Assembly (NCBI GenBank): GCA_946479745.1
Contig: CAMLGZ010000003.1
Span: 1 to 64,000 of the forward strand
Direction of reading: 5' to 3'
From: an uncultured Pseudoxanthomonas sp.
GTDB lineage: Bacteria > Pseudomonadota > Gammaproteobacteria > Xanthomonadales > Xanthomonadaceae
DNA: 64,000 nt
The first letter of the stretch is position 1. Every line of letters begins with the position of its first letter. Below the pieces are notes generated by a model. The model was given only the letters and a program-made list of their open reading frames with translations, made no database searches and had not been told where the DNA came from. Positions 54,384 to 64,000 of this stretch are shown here, in pieces. Made by a program: the position numbers and the translations under genes.

Positions 54384-55406
54384 TCAGGGCAGCGGCACGG
54401 CGGCGATCAGCGCGGCGACCAGCTTGTCGCCATCCCAACCTTCTGCCGTGGCTTCATAACTCGGCAACACGCGATGCCGCAGCACATCGGGCGCGATCGC
54501 GCGCACGTCGTCGGGCGTGACGTAATCCCGCCCAGCCAACCAGGCGCGCGCGCGCGCGCAGCGCTCAAGCGCGATCGAGCCGCGCGGGCTCGCGCCCCAT
54601 GCGATGCGCCGCCCCAGCTGCGGGTCGTAGCGCTTGGCGTCGCGGGAAGCCAGCACCAGTTCAATAAGGTAACGCTCCAGTTGCGGCGCCACGTGCAGAT
54701 CCAGCACGGCCGCGCGCGCGGCAAAAACGTCCTCGATCGGCAACCGCGAAACCGCTTCGGCGGTGTGCTGCAAGGTATCGCGCGCGCGTTCGCGCGCCAA
54801 CCGCAGGATTTCCGTCTCCGCCGCCGCTTCCGGATAACCGATGCGCACATGCATCAGGAAACGGTCCAGCTGCGCCTCCGGCAACGGAAACGTGCCCTCT
54901 TGTTCGATGGGATTCTGCGTGGCCATCACCAGGAACAACTGCGGCAGCGGATAGGTGTGGCGACCCACCGTCACCTGGCGTTCGCCCATCGCCTCCAGCA
55001 AAGCGGACTGCACCTTGGCCGGCGCGCGGTTGATCTCGTCTGCCAGCAGGATGGGATGGAAGATAGGACCGGGCTGGAATTCGAAACGCCCGTCCTGCGG
55101 GCGCCAGACCTCGGTGCCGGTCAGATCGGCCGGCAGCAGGTCCGGGGTGAATTGCACACGGGCGAAATCGGCCTGCAGGCGCGAAGCCAGCGCCCGGATC
55201 GCCGTGGTCTTGGCCAGGCCGGGCGCGCCTTCCACCAGCAGATGGCCGTCGGCCAGCAGCGCGATCAGCAGGCGCTCCACCAGCGCGGACTGGCCGACGA
55301 TGGTCTCGGACAGGCCATCGCGCAGGGCGCTGAAGGCCTGGTGCAGTCGGGAATTGCCGGCGGCGACGGGCGGATCGGCAGAAATGCCAACGTTCTGGCT
55401 GTCCAT
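54384..55406 (-). CDS. MoxR-family AAA+ ATPase
   Basis: 340 residues from ATG at 55406 (MDSQNV); a GTG two codons upstream is possible. Walker A is GAPGLAKT (60-67), Walker B ILLADEINRA, sensor 1 MATQNPIEQEGTFPLPEAQLDRF. First gene of the MoxR-DUF58-DUF4381-BatA-BatBC-BatD unit. MoxR proteins act as chaperones or activators for the VWA proteins encoded with them. Confidence 0.94.
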   Translation of the reverse strand: MDSQNVGISADPPVAAGNSRLHQAFSALRDGLSETIVGQSALVERLLIALLADGHLLVEGAPGLAKTTAIRALASRLQADFARVQFTPDLLPADLTGTEVWRPQDGRFEFQPGPIFHPILLADEINRAPAKVQSALLEAMGERQVTVGRHTYPLPQLFLVMATQNPIEQEGTFPLPEAQLDRFLMHVRIGYPEAAAETEILRLARERARDTLQHTAEAVSRLPIEDVFAARAAVLDLHVAPQLERYLIELVLASRDAKRYDPQLGRRIAWGASPRGSIALERCARARAWLAGRDYVTPDDVRAIAPDVLRHRVLPSYEATAEGWDGDKLVAALIAAVPLP

Positions 55407-55641
55407 AGGCACTTTGTCTGGAAGGGGCGTCGGCCGATTCTGACCGATCAGGGAACCGATGGTTCATTATCCGTGGGCTACATATTCCCACTTGTTCAGT
55501 AACGTCGACCCAATCAAAACGGGGCCGCATGGGGCGCCGTTGGAATTCAACGATATTGCGGCGTATCGGCGCTTGGCGGTCGCAAGCACTTTCGTCGTGA
55601 TGAAGATCGATCGTTCCGCCTTTTGTATGTCGCGAAAAATA

Positions 55642-55667
55642 GAAAAGGGCCGCAAGCGGCCCTTTTC
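55642..55667 (-). terminator. Strong intrinsic terminator downstream of pilQ
   Basis: GAAAAGGGCCGC and GCGGCCCTTTTC are exact inverted arms of 12 bp around an AA loop, 21 bp beyond the pilQ stop. On the minus strand TATTTTTCG follows. The remaining gap (55407-55641) shows no gene; it must hold the MoxR promoter, and a short GTGGG...CCCAC inverted repeat lies at 55473-55491. Confidence 0.88.
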
Positions 55668-55687
55668 ATTAACTAATCGCGTGATGG

Positions 55688-57586
55688 TTAACGCTTGGCG
55701 ACCGTTAGTACCTTCGGAGTGATAAAGATCAACAGCTCGGCCTTTTCCTTCGAGCGACCCTTCTTCTTGAACAGATTACCCAGGAAGGGGATGTCGCCAA
55801 GGAATGGAATCTTCGCCAGGCTCGAGCGATCAGTGAACTCATAGACGCCACCGATGACCACCGTCTGCCCGTCCTCGACGAGCACCGCCGTAGTGATTTC
55901 GCGCTTGTCGATCTGCGGTATCAGACCGTAGTCACCAAGATCGATGAATTCCCCGACCTCGTCCTTCTTGACATTGAGGTTCAGGAAAACGCGACCGTCA
56001 TTGGTGATCGTGGGCGTGACCTTCAGTTCAAGCAACGCTTCCTTGAACTGCACGTTGGGCGTCGCAGCGGCGCCGTTACCTCCACCGGTTATTGTCACGT
56101 AGCCGATTTCCCGGCCCTGCCTGATCACGGCTTCACGCTGGTTGGCGGTTACCAGGCGCGGATTGGAGATGACTTCGCCGCGTCCTTCTTCCTGCAGAGC
56201 GGACAATTCGATATCCAGCGAGAAATTCGCTCCCAGCAATGTGTAGGCCAGTGACCCAGCCGTACCATCAGTGAAGCCGCCTGCGGGCAGATCGACATTG
56301 AAGCCACCCCGGTTGTTGCCCGTGCCGGTATTGCCGGAGGCCGTGTCGCCGATGATGGCTGTATTGCCGCCGTACTGACGCTTGCCCGAGACACCGAACC
56401 GCGCGCCCAGGTCACGCGCAAAGGTGTCGGTGGCGATCACGATCCGACCCTCGATCAGCACCTGATCGACAGGCCGGTCGATAACATTGATCAGTTCGCG
56501 CATCTGCGCGACCTTCTTCGGAATGTCGCTGATCATCAAGGTATTGGTGCGCTCGTCGGCCACAAGACGGCCGCGCTGCGACAGGAAGCCATTTTCCTGG
56601 TTGTTTCCTCCACCACCGCCACCGCCGCTACCACCACCGCTACCGATGCCCTTCGCTTCGGTCAACGCTTTGAATATCTCCGTAGCGCTGTGATAGTTGA
56701 TCTGGACGTAATCGGTCACCAGATCAACGCGGTTGTCGATGGCGATGCGCGCGTCTTCCTTGTCCTGCTCGAACTTCGCCAGCTCCGGCTGCGGGGCGAC
56801 CCAGACCACGCCGCCTTCACGGCGCTGATCCAGTCCCTTCGCGCGCAAGACGATGTCCAGCGCCTGGTCCCAGGGCACGTTGACCAGGCGCAAGGTGACA
56901 TTGCCCTGGACGGTGTCCGAAGCCACGATGTTGAGGCTGGATTCTTCCGCTATCAGCTGCAGCACGGTGCGGACCGGGACGTCCTGGAAATTGAACGTGA
57001 CCGGGCGCCCCTTGTAGGCGCGCGGTGCGGCAGCCACGCTCGCCGATCCCGCGGCGACCGAGGACGAGGCCGAAGCACCCATCGCCGATTGGGCCGCGCG
57101 CGGCACGATTTCCACGATGTATTCGTTGCCGGTCTGGTAAGCGAGGGACTCGAACGCGCCGTTGGTGCTCAGCACCACCTGCGTGCCGTTACCCGAAGCA
57201 TGGGCGTCGACGCGCTGGACGGGCGTGGCGAAATCCACGACGTTCATCGGTCGTTGCAGAGCGGCGGGAAGGACGGCGTTGCCGACATCCACCACCACCG
57301 AAGATCCCTGGTTGCGCAGGTCGGGCATTGCCCCTTTGCCGTTGAAACGGACAATCAGCCTGCCCGCGCCTCCATCGCCCCGTTTGAAATCGATGTTGGC
57401 GACCTCAAGCTTGCCGGTCGCTTGCCGGGCGGGATCGGCGTTGCCTGCCACCGCGGCGGGAGCCGGAGCGGCGGCCGTGGCTACGCTGGCCACGGCCAGC
57501 AAGCCGATCGCCAGGCCGAGGCAGCAGACCCCATGAGTGGCCAAGCGCCGGAAGGGCAACGGGCTGTGAACGTTCGAAGCGGTCAT
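55688..57586 (-). CDS. pilQ: Type IV pilus secretin PilQ
   Basis: Outer-membrane secretin through which type IV pili pass. 632 residues from ATG at 57586, chosen because AGGGG lies 7 bp upstream; an ATG at 57604 overlapping pilP is the alternative. The signal segment is followed by one AMIN domain (about 55-155), an STN/secretin N0 domain (VTFNFQDVPVRTVLQLIAEE), an N1 domain and the secretin core (VISNPRLVTANQ ... VVIGGVYEF ... PFLGDIPFLGNLF). A G-rich loop (GSGGGSGGGGGGG) lies between N1 strands. It has one AMIN domain where some PilQ proteins have two. Confidence 0.95.
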   Translation of the reverse strand: MTASNVHSPLPFRRLATHGVCCLGLAIGLLAVASVATAAAPAPAAVAGNADPARQATGKLEVANIDFKRGDGGAGRLIVRFNGKGAMPDLRNQGSSVVVDVGNAVLPAALQRPMNVVDFATPVQRVDAHASGNGTQVVLSTNGAFESLAYQTGNEYIVEIVPRAAQSAMGASASSSVAAGSASVAAAPRAYKGRPVTFNFQDVPVRTVLQLIAEESSLNIVASDTVQGNVTLRLVNVPWDQALDIVLRAKGLDQRREGGVVWVAPQPELAKFEQDKEDARIAIDNRVDLVTDYVQINYHSATEIFKALTEAKGIGSGGGSGGGGGGGNNQENGFLSQRGRLVADERTNTLMISDIPKKVAQMRELINVIDRPVDQVLIEGRIVIATDTFARDLGARFGVSGKRQYGGNTAIIGDTASGNTGTGNNRGGFNVDLPAGGFTDGTAGSLAYTLLGANFSLDIELSALQEEGRGEVISNPRLVTANQREAVIRQGREIGYVTITGGGNGAAATPNVQFKEALLELKVTPTITNDGRVFLNLNVKKDEVGEFIDLGDYGLIPQIDKREITTAVLVEDGQTVVIGGVYEFTDRSSLAKIPFLGDIPFLGNLFKKKGRSKEKAELLIFITPKVLTVAKR

Positions 57587-57600
57587 CGTGTATCCCCTAA

Positions 57601-58149
57601 TCATTGATCTTCAAGCGCAATCGACGCAGGCCTTTCCAGCCAGCCGCCCGCACCATCCGGCACAAGTTCGACAAGTTCAATGCGATCTTCGTGGACGCCG
57701 GTGATGCGGCCATCGCTTTGCCCCAAATAAGCGCCTGGCCGCACCCTGTAGGTGACTTTGTCCGGCGCCATCACTAATGCAATCAGTCCCGCGCCCTTGC
57801 CGATCGTGCCGACCATGTCCAGGCTATCCAGCGGATATTGCTCCAGCGTTTCCTTGCGACGGTTCGGGTCGGGTCGCAGGCCGCCGCCATCGACGTTGCT
57901 CCAGGCATCGCTGAAGGGATCTCGAAGGGTCTGCGCGGCGTATTCGAACGTCTCGAACTGCTGCATCACCGGCAAGGGCTCCAGCGCGGGCGCCGGGCGC
58001 GCCTGAACGTCGGCGACCCATTTTTCAAGATTGGGAGCTTCGCCAGGCGTGCTGGTGATGCTGCGTGCGCAGCCGGTCGCCGCCACGGCGATCAGCAGCG
58101 CGCAGAGCGGACGGTAAAAGCGATTGAATTTCCCGGAAGCCATGCTCAT
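57601..58149 (-). CDS. pilP: Type IV pilus lipoprotein PilP
   Basis: 182 residues. The lipobox-like AVAATGC gives an inner-membrane lipoprotein. A disordered region (25-80) is followed by a small beta domain (LDMVGTIGKGAGLIALVMAPDKVTYRVRPGAYLG) that links PilNO to PilQ. ATG overlaps the pilO stop; a second ATG lies two codons in. Confidence 0.94.
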   Translation of the reverse strand: MSMASGKFNRFYRPLCALLIAVAATGCARSITSTPGEAPNLEKWVADVQARPAPALEPLPVMQQFETFEYAAQTLRDPFSDAWSNVDGGGLRPDPNRRKETLEQYPLDSLDMVGTIGKGAGLIALVMAPDKVTYRVRPGAYLGQSDGRITGVHEDRIELVELVPDGAGGWLERPASIALEDQ

Positions 58150-58862
58150 GCTCCACCGCCGGCAGCTGGCGCTGGTGTTGGCGTTGCAGGCGGAGCCGTG
58201 CCACCGGCGGCTTTGGCCGCTTCGGCAGCCTGCTTTTCCTGCGCTGCGGTTTCTTCTTCGTCCAGATACCGGTAAGTCTTGACCGTGCCGGATAACTCCA
58301 GCGCACTGTTGTCGGTGATCCGGCCCTTGGTATCGCGGGGCTTGAGCGAGATATCGTGCATGGTCAGGATCACCACGCGCGGCAGCGACGCCACGCCGCT
58401 CACGAACGCGCCGAACTGGTGATAGCTGCCCACCATGCGCAAGGCGATCGGCTTCTCGGCGTAGAACTCCTTGGGAGTTTCGGGGCCGGGCTGGAACAGC
58501 TCATTGGCCAGGCCGCTGGACAGCGCGGTCTGCGAGATATCCACGATCAGGTCGGGCATTTCCGTCTTGCTGGGCAGCTGACGCAGCATCTGCTGCAAGA
58601 CCTGCTCCATCTGCGCCAATTGTTGCTTCAACGGCTCGAGATTGGCAGCGCGCCCGGCTTTATCTTCGAAATCGCGGCGAAGGTCGGTTTCCTGAAGCTC
58701 GAGTCCTTCCAACTCCTCGCGCTTGCCCTTGATCAGCAGGAAATACGCGAGAAACAGGATAAGCAGCCCCACCAGCACGCAGAACCCGATCTTGTAGTTC
58801 TGCGGCCAGTTGCCGATGTTGTTGAAATCGAGGTCGCTGATTTTTACTTTCTTCTGGCTCAT
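58146..58862 (-). CDS. pilO: Type IV pilus inner-membrane protein PilO
   Basis: 238 residues. A short cytoplasmic N-terminus, one helix (24-44), a coiled-coil (EELEGLELQETDLRRDFEDK to about 110), a ferredoxin-like periplasmic domain and an A/P-rich tail are seen. It dimerises with PilN. It overlaps pilN by 4 bp. Confidence 0.94.
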   Translation of the reverse strand: MSQKKVKISDLDFNNIGNWPQNYKIGFCVLVGLLILFLAYFLLIKGKREELEGLELQETDLRRDFEDKAGRAANLEPLKQQLAQMEQVLQQMLRQLPSKTEMPDLIVDISQTALSSGLANELFQPGPETPKEFYAEKPIALRMVGSYHQFGAFVSGVASLPRVVILTMHDISLKPRDTKGRITDNSALELSGTVKTYRYLDEEETAAQEKQAAEAAKAAGGTAPPATPTPAPAAGGGA

Positions 58863-59670
58863 GACGCCGGCCTCCCCTGATTCGTCGGCGCTGGCTTTTC
58901 AACCGGTGTATTGGACGGCGCCGGCGTAGCCGTTGCAGGTGCTGCCGCTGGCGGCGTGGCGGGAGCCGCGCCTGGCGACGGCGGCGCATTGGCAGGCGCC
59001 GGGCTCGCGGACGCTGGAGCCTGGGCAGGTGCCGCAGGCATGTCTGCCGCAGTCGCCACGGGAGCCGTTACGTTGCCTTCGGCATCGGGAGCGTTCGGAT
59101 TCGCCAACTTCACCTTCAAGGTGAAGACATACGGAAGTTGGCGCGCTTCGGAAGTCACCACAGGCGCGCCGGCAGCCTTGTCTTCCGCTTTGGCCTCGAT
59201 GATCGACAGGTCGGGATTGGTCATCCAGCCCGAACCTTCCAGATTGCGCATGTAGTTACTGACCCGCGCGTTGGACTGCGCGCGGCCTTCCAGGGTGAGG
59301 ATTTCGCCTTCCTGCTTGATGCTGGCCAGGGCCACGCCATCGGGAATGGTGCGCACCAGCGAATCGAACAGATGCACCATCTGCGAACGGTTGGCCTGCA
59401 GCTGCTCGATCACTTTCTTGCGCGCCAGCAGGCGGTCTTTCTGTTTGTCCAGGGCTTCGATCTCCTTGATCTTGCCCTCCACCTTCTGGATCTCGGCCTG
59501 CAGGAACTGGTTGCGCGTGTTCTGGCCGCTGATCTGCTGGCCATAGTAGAACCAGATCAGGAACGACAGCACCAGTCCGCCCGCGGCGGCCAGGCCCAGC
59601 ATTCCGTAGAACTCTTTCTGTCGGTTGGCGCGCCGCTCGGCGCGCCAGGGGAGAAGGTTGATCTTCGCCA

Positions 59671-59671
<1 letters not shown>
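58859..59671 (-). CDS. pilN: Type IV pilus assembly protein PilN
   Basis: 270 residues from ATG at 59671 (MAKINLLPWRAERR); the INLLPWR motif binds PilM in the family. One helix (about 22-44), a coiled-coil, a periplasmic ferredoxin-like domain and a roughly 70-residue A/P-rich low-complexity tail follow, longer than in Pseudomonas PilN. It overlaps the pilM stop by one base (TGATG). Confidence 0.94.
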
Positions 59672-60949
<1,278 letters not shown>

Positions 60950-63436
60950 ATGTCCCGTTTCCGCCGCCTGCTGCGCTGGGCAATTTTCACCTTCATAGCC
61001 CTTTTCCTGCTTGGCGCAATCGGCCTGGGAATCCTCTATTACGTGGTGTCTTCGAAGGTGCCGGACATCCAGTCCCTGCGCACGGTCGAACTCCAGGAAC
61101 CCCTTTACGTCTATGCCAGCGACGGGCGTCTGATCGGCCTTTTCGGGGAGACCCGGCGCTATCCGGTCAATATCGAAAACGTCCCCAAGCAGGTCCAGGA
61201 CGCGTTCATTGCCGCGGAAGACTCGAACTTCCGGACCCACAACGGTATCGATCCGAAGGGCATCTCGCGCGCGCTGTGGCAGACCGCCACCCTCAAGGAA
61301 GGCCGCGTGGCCGGCGGCAGCACCATCACCCAGCAGGTGGCGCGCCAGTTCTTCCTGAGCTCGGAATACAGCTACACCCGCAAGCTGGTCGAAATGATGC
61401 TGGCGATGAAAATCGAAGGCATGCTGACCAAGCCCCAGATCCTGGAGCTGTATCTCAACAAGAGCTTCTTCGGCAACCGCGCCTACGGCGTGGCCGCCGC
61501 GGCCGAGTACTACTACGGCAAGCCCCTGGACCAGCTGACCCTGGGCGAGACCGCCACCCTGGTCAGCGCGCTCAAGTTCCCCTCCAGCGGCAATCCCATC
61601 AGCAACCCCGAGCGCAATCACCAGCGCAGCGTGTATGTCATCGAGCGCATGCTGGAGGACAAATACGTCTCGCCGGTGCAGGCCGCCGAGGCCACGGCCG
61701 AACCGATGCATGCCAAGCCGCACGAGCGTCCGGTCGAGGTCTATGCGCCGTATGTGGCTGAAATGGTGCGCCAGGAGATGATCGCGCGCTTCGGCGGCGA
61801 CGTGGTCAACAAGGGTTACCACGTCACCACGACGATCGACCCGACGATGCAGATCGCCGCGGATGTGGCGGTGCGCGAGGGCCTGCGTCTGTACGACCAT
61901 CGCCACGGCTGGAACGGGATCGAACAGCATTTCGAAGTCACCGCCGATGCCGATGCCGCATCCCTGGCTGCGCACGTAGCAGGCATCCCCGCCCAGAACG
62001 GCCTGATCGCGACGGTAGTGGCCAGGACCAACGGCGATGGCGGCATTACCGTCGTCCTGCCAGATGCCAGCGAAGTCACCCTGCCCGCTTCGGCCAGCCG
62101 CTGGACGGGCAAGAACCCCGCTGCATTGTTCAAACGCGGCGACCTGGCCCGGATCAAGATGGATGCGCCGAAAGTGGCCGCCGCAAAACCTGGCGAAACC
62201 GCCCAGCCGGCCGATGCTGCGCCGGTGACCTACCAGATCGACCAGCTCCCCCGCGGCCAGGCTGCGCTGGTATCGCTGGACGCCAGCAATGGCGCAGTGA
62301 AGGCGATCATCGGCGGCTACAGCTTCGCCGGCAACAAGTTCAACCGCGCCACCCAGGCACGTCGCCAGCCCGGCTCCAGCTTCAAGCCGTTCCTCTATGC
62401 GGCCGCATTCGAGCGCGGCTTCAATCCGGCTTCCATCGTGCTGGACGCGCCGGTGGTGTTCCGCGACCGTCGTGGCCACATGTGGCGGCCGCAGAACGAC
62501 GGCGGCGGCTTCCGCGGCCCCATGCGCCTGCGCGAGGCGCTGGTGCAGTCGCGCAACCTGGTGTCGGTGCGCCTGTTGGACAGCATAGGCGTGGATTTCG
62601 CGCGTAAATACATCAGCCAATTCGGTTTCAACGAAGCCGAACTGCCGCCCAACCTGTCGATGTCGCTGGGTACTGCTTCGCTCACGCCGCTGTCGATGGC
62701 GCGCGGTTATGCGGTATTCGCCAACGGCGGGTCGCGGGTGACGCCGTGGTTCATCGATGAGATCAAGGACCGCGAAGGCAACGTGGTTTTCAAGGAAAAA
62801 CCCGCCACCGCCTGCCGCACCTGCGGCGGCGGCGTTGCCGGCGCTGCGGCGCCGACCAGCACGGTGGTGGATGGCTTCGATTTCGGGCCTGCCCAGGATG
62901 GCAAGCCGAAGGCATCCGCCGAAACGGCCCCGAAAAAGCCGGCCGCGGCACCCAAGCCTGTCGATCCCAACATGGTGGTCGCCCCGCGCGCCATCGATGA
63001 ACGCACCGCTTACCAGCTGGTTTCGATGATGCGGGATGTGGTCCTGCGCGGCACCGGCACCGCTGCCAAGGTTCTCAATCGGGAGGACGTGGGCGGCAAG
63101 ACCGGCTCCACCAACGACCACCGCGATGCCTGGTTCGGCGGGTTCGGCGGGACCTACTCCACCGTGGTATGGGTGGGCCGCGACGATTTCCGCAGCCTGG
63201 GCTACCGCGAATACGGCGGCAAGGCCGCGCTGCCCATCTGGATCGACTTCATGCGCGAAGCGCTGAAGGAGCAGCCGATCGCGCAGAACGATCCGCCGCA
63301 GGGCATGGTGCAGGTGACCAGCAACGGCGCAACCGAATGGGTCAAGGCCGAGGATCTGGATCGCATACAGAGCGAAGAGTTCTTCAATACCGACGACAAC
63401 GCCGCCGCCGACGAAGCCGCTTTCGACATCTTCTGA
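60950..63436 (+). CDS. mrcA: Penicillin-binding protein 1A (class A bifunctional PBP)
   Basis: 828 residues from ATG 60950 ([10 protein letters not shown]). One N-terminal helix (10-32), GT51 glycosyltransferase with the catalytic Glu90 in [26 protein letters not shown] and [13 protein letters not shown] region. An OB-like insert (about 310-420) precedes the transpeptidase with SSFK (Ser476), SRN (534-536) and KTG (717-719). A P/A-rich insert sits at about 640-680. It polymerises and cross-links peptidoglycan at the inner membrane. It is divergent from pilM. Confidence 0.95.
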   Translation: MSRFRRLLRWAIFTFIALFLLGAIGLGILYYVVSSKVPDIQSLRTVELQEPLYVYASDGRLIGLFGETRRYPVNIENVPKQVQDAFIAAEDSNFRTHNGIDPKGISRALWQTATLKEGRVAGGSTITQQVARQFFLSSEYSYTRKLVEMMLAMKIEGMLTKPQILELYLNKSFFGNRAYGVAAAAEYYYGKPLDQLTLGETATLVSALKFPSSGNPISNPERNHQRSVYVIERMLEDKYVSPVQAAEATAEPMHAKPHERPVEVYAPYVAEMVRQEMIARFGGDVVNKGYHVTTTIDPTMQIAADVAVREGLRLYDHRHGWNGIEQHFEVTADADAASLAAHVAGIPAQNGLIATVVARTNGDGGITVVLPDASEVTLPASASRWTGKNPAALFKRGDLARIKMDAPKVAAAKPGETAQPADAAPVTYQIDQLPRGQAALVSLDASNGAVKAIIGGYSFAGNKFNRATQARRQPGSSFKPFLYAAAFERGFNPASIVLDAPVVFRDRRGHMWRPQNDGGGFRGPMRLREALVQSRNLVSVRLLDSIGVDFARKYISQFGFNEAELPPNLSMSLGTASLTPLSMARGYAVFANGGSRVTPWFIDEIKDREGNVVFKEKPATACRTCGGGVAGAAAPTSTVVDGFDFGPAQDGKPKASAETAPKKPAAAPKPVDPNMVVAPRAIDERTAYQLVSMMRDVVLRGTGTAAKVLNREDVGGKTGSTNDHRDAWFGGFGGTYSTVVWVGRDDFRSLGYREYGGKAALPIWIDFMREALKEQPIAQNDPPQGMVQVTSNGATEWVKAEDLDRIQSEEFFNTDDNAAADEAAFDIF

Positions 63437-63440
63437 TCCT

Positions 63441-63521
63441 TGTAGGAGCGCCCCCTGGGCGCGAGCTTTTGCTTTGCTAGGCGCCCAGCAAAAAAGCTCG
63501 CGCCCATCGGGCGCTCCTACA
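63441..63521. repeat. GTAGGAGC-type palindrome downstream of mrcA
   Basis: Imperfect inverted arms (TGTAGGAGCGCCC...GCGAGCTTTT and AAAAAGCTCGCGCCC...GGGCGCTCCTACA) with an extra GCTTTGCTAGGCGCCCAGC centre. It starts four bases after the mrcA stop. It is a diverged copy of the type at 4681 and 22449. Confidence 0.8.
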
Positions 63522-63574
63522 ACCGCAACACGGCATCGGGTACAGTCGGGTCTGGTCAGACGCGGAGGCAGCCC

Positions 63575-64000
63575 ATGCACCACGCCCGTCAGCATGCCGA
63601 AACCCGTACCCGCGAACGCCGCCACCGGTTGGCCCACGAAGCGGCCCGGCTGATGGCCGAAGGCGGCTTCCGCGATTATCACCAGGCCAAGTTGAAAGCC
63701 GCCGAGCGCCTGGGTATCCACGACGATGCTTCGCTGCCGCGCAACCGCGAGATTGAGGACGCGTTGCGCGAGTACCAGCGGCTGTTCGTCGGTGAGTCGC
63801 AGCAGCAGGCAGTGCGTGTGCGTCGCGATGCGGCATTGCGTGCGCTCGAATTCTTCGTGGAGTTCTCCCCTCGGCTGGTCGGCCCAGTGCTGGACGGCAC
63901 TGCCGATTCCCATTCGCCGGTGCATCTGCAATTGCACACCGACGATGCCGATGCGGTGCCGCGCTTTCTGGAAGACAACCGGATTCCCGTCGATGCCCGC
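63575..64000 (+). CDS. Unrecognised protein, 3' end outside window
   Basis: 142 codons from ATG 63575 with GGAGG upstream to the window edge. The visible part is soluble, histidine- and arginine-rich at the start (MHHARQHAETRTRERRHRL) and then mostly helical (AARLMAEGGFRDYHQAKLKAAERLG, EIEDALREYQRLF), with a mixed alpha/beta section (VHLQLHTDDADAVPRFLEDN). I do not recognise the family. Codon use is like the neighbours, so it is likely real. Confidence 0.7.
   Translation, partial: MHHARQHAETRTRERRHRLAHEAARLMAEGGFRDYHQAKLKAAERLGIHDDASLPRNREIEDALREYQRLFVGESQQQAVRVRRDAALRALEFFVEFSPRLVGPVLDGTADSHSPVHLQLHTDDADAVPRFLEDNRIPVDAR

Noticed and set aside
55459..55722. A small plus-strand open frame between the MoxR and pilQ genes
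   Set aside because: It runs through the pilQ terminator and into the pilQ 3' end, with no Shine-Dalgarno and no recognisable product.

Overview
The window looks like a chromosomal segment of a high-GC gammaproteobacterium of the Lysobacteraceae/Xanthomonadaceae type (Lysobacter, Luteimonas, Pseudoxanthomonas and relatives). This is inferred from four things: the cysNC-cysD/cysJIH/cysB/cysG layout, the pilMNOPQ-mrcA divergent block, a BlaI plus M56-TonB fusion pair, and many GTAGGAGC-type dispersed palindromes between genes. I could not search a database, so the genus is open. No tRNA, rRNA, CRISPR array, integrase or transposase gene was seen.

Region 1 (1-7.2 kb and 16.2-19.9 kb) is assimilatory sulfate reduction. 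cysNC (cut by the left edge) and cysD run left, cysJ, cysI and cysH run right, cysB runs left, and cysG and cysK run right. Together they take sulfate to APS, PAPS, sulfite, sulfide and cysteine, with siroheme made by CysG for CysI. Similar ATAACC-containing boxes lie in the cysD/cysJ gap and in the cysB/cysG gap.

Region 2 (7.2-16.2 kb) is an accessory block inside the cys cluster. It holds a 285-bp tandem duplication, an MdtD-like MFS exporter, a secreted acetamidase/formamidase-family protein behind an 18-bp palindrome, a DUF1272 protein, two tandem DUF4189 secreted proteins (one frameshifted in a CTTG tetranucleotide tract), a PDZ protein and two unrecognised membrane proteins. The 3' end of cysB, including its stop codon, occurs three times in direct orientation around this cargo. 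A frameshifted DUF1272 fragment is joined to one of the copies.

Region 3 (20-31 kb) holds an L7/L12-CTD-like repeat protein, a VOC protein, and lower glycolysis genes on the minus strand (class I aldolase, pyk, pgk, gapA). A DUF2339/DUF3999 membrane pair separates pgk from gapA. tkt lies further right at 44.8 kb.

Region 4 (31-47 kb) holds an S1/P1 nuclease, a persulfide-dioxygenase-like MBL protein followed by a small SUOX-like protein and modABC (ModC without its C-terminal domain), a BlaI/M56-TonB/lipoprotein regulatory operon with two operator-like palindromes, an acetyl-CoA hydrolase/transferase-family protein, and an mprF-acvB pair for aminoacylation and deacylation of phosphatidylglycerol.

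Region 5 (47-64 kb) holds a DAACS symporter, a complete MoxR-DUF58-DUF4381-BatA-BatBC-BatD operon, the type IV pilus operon pilMNOPQ and the divergent class A PBP gene mrcA. An unrecognised gene is cut by the right edge.
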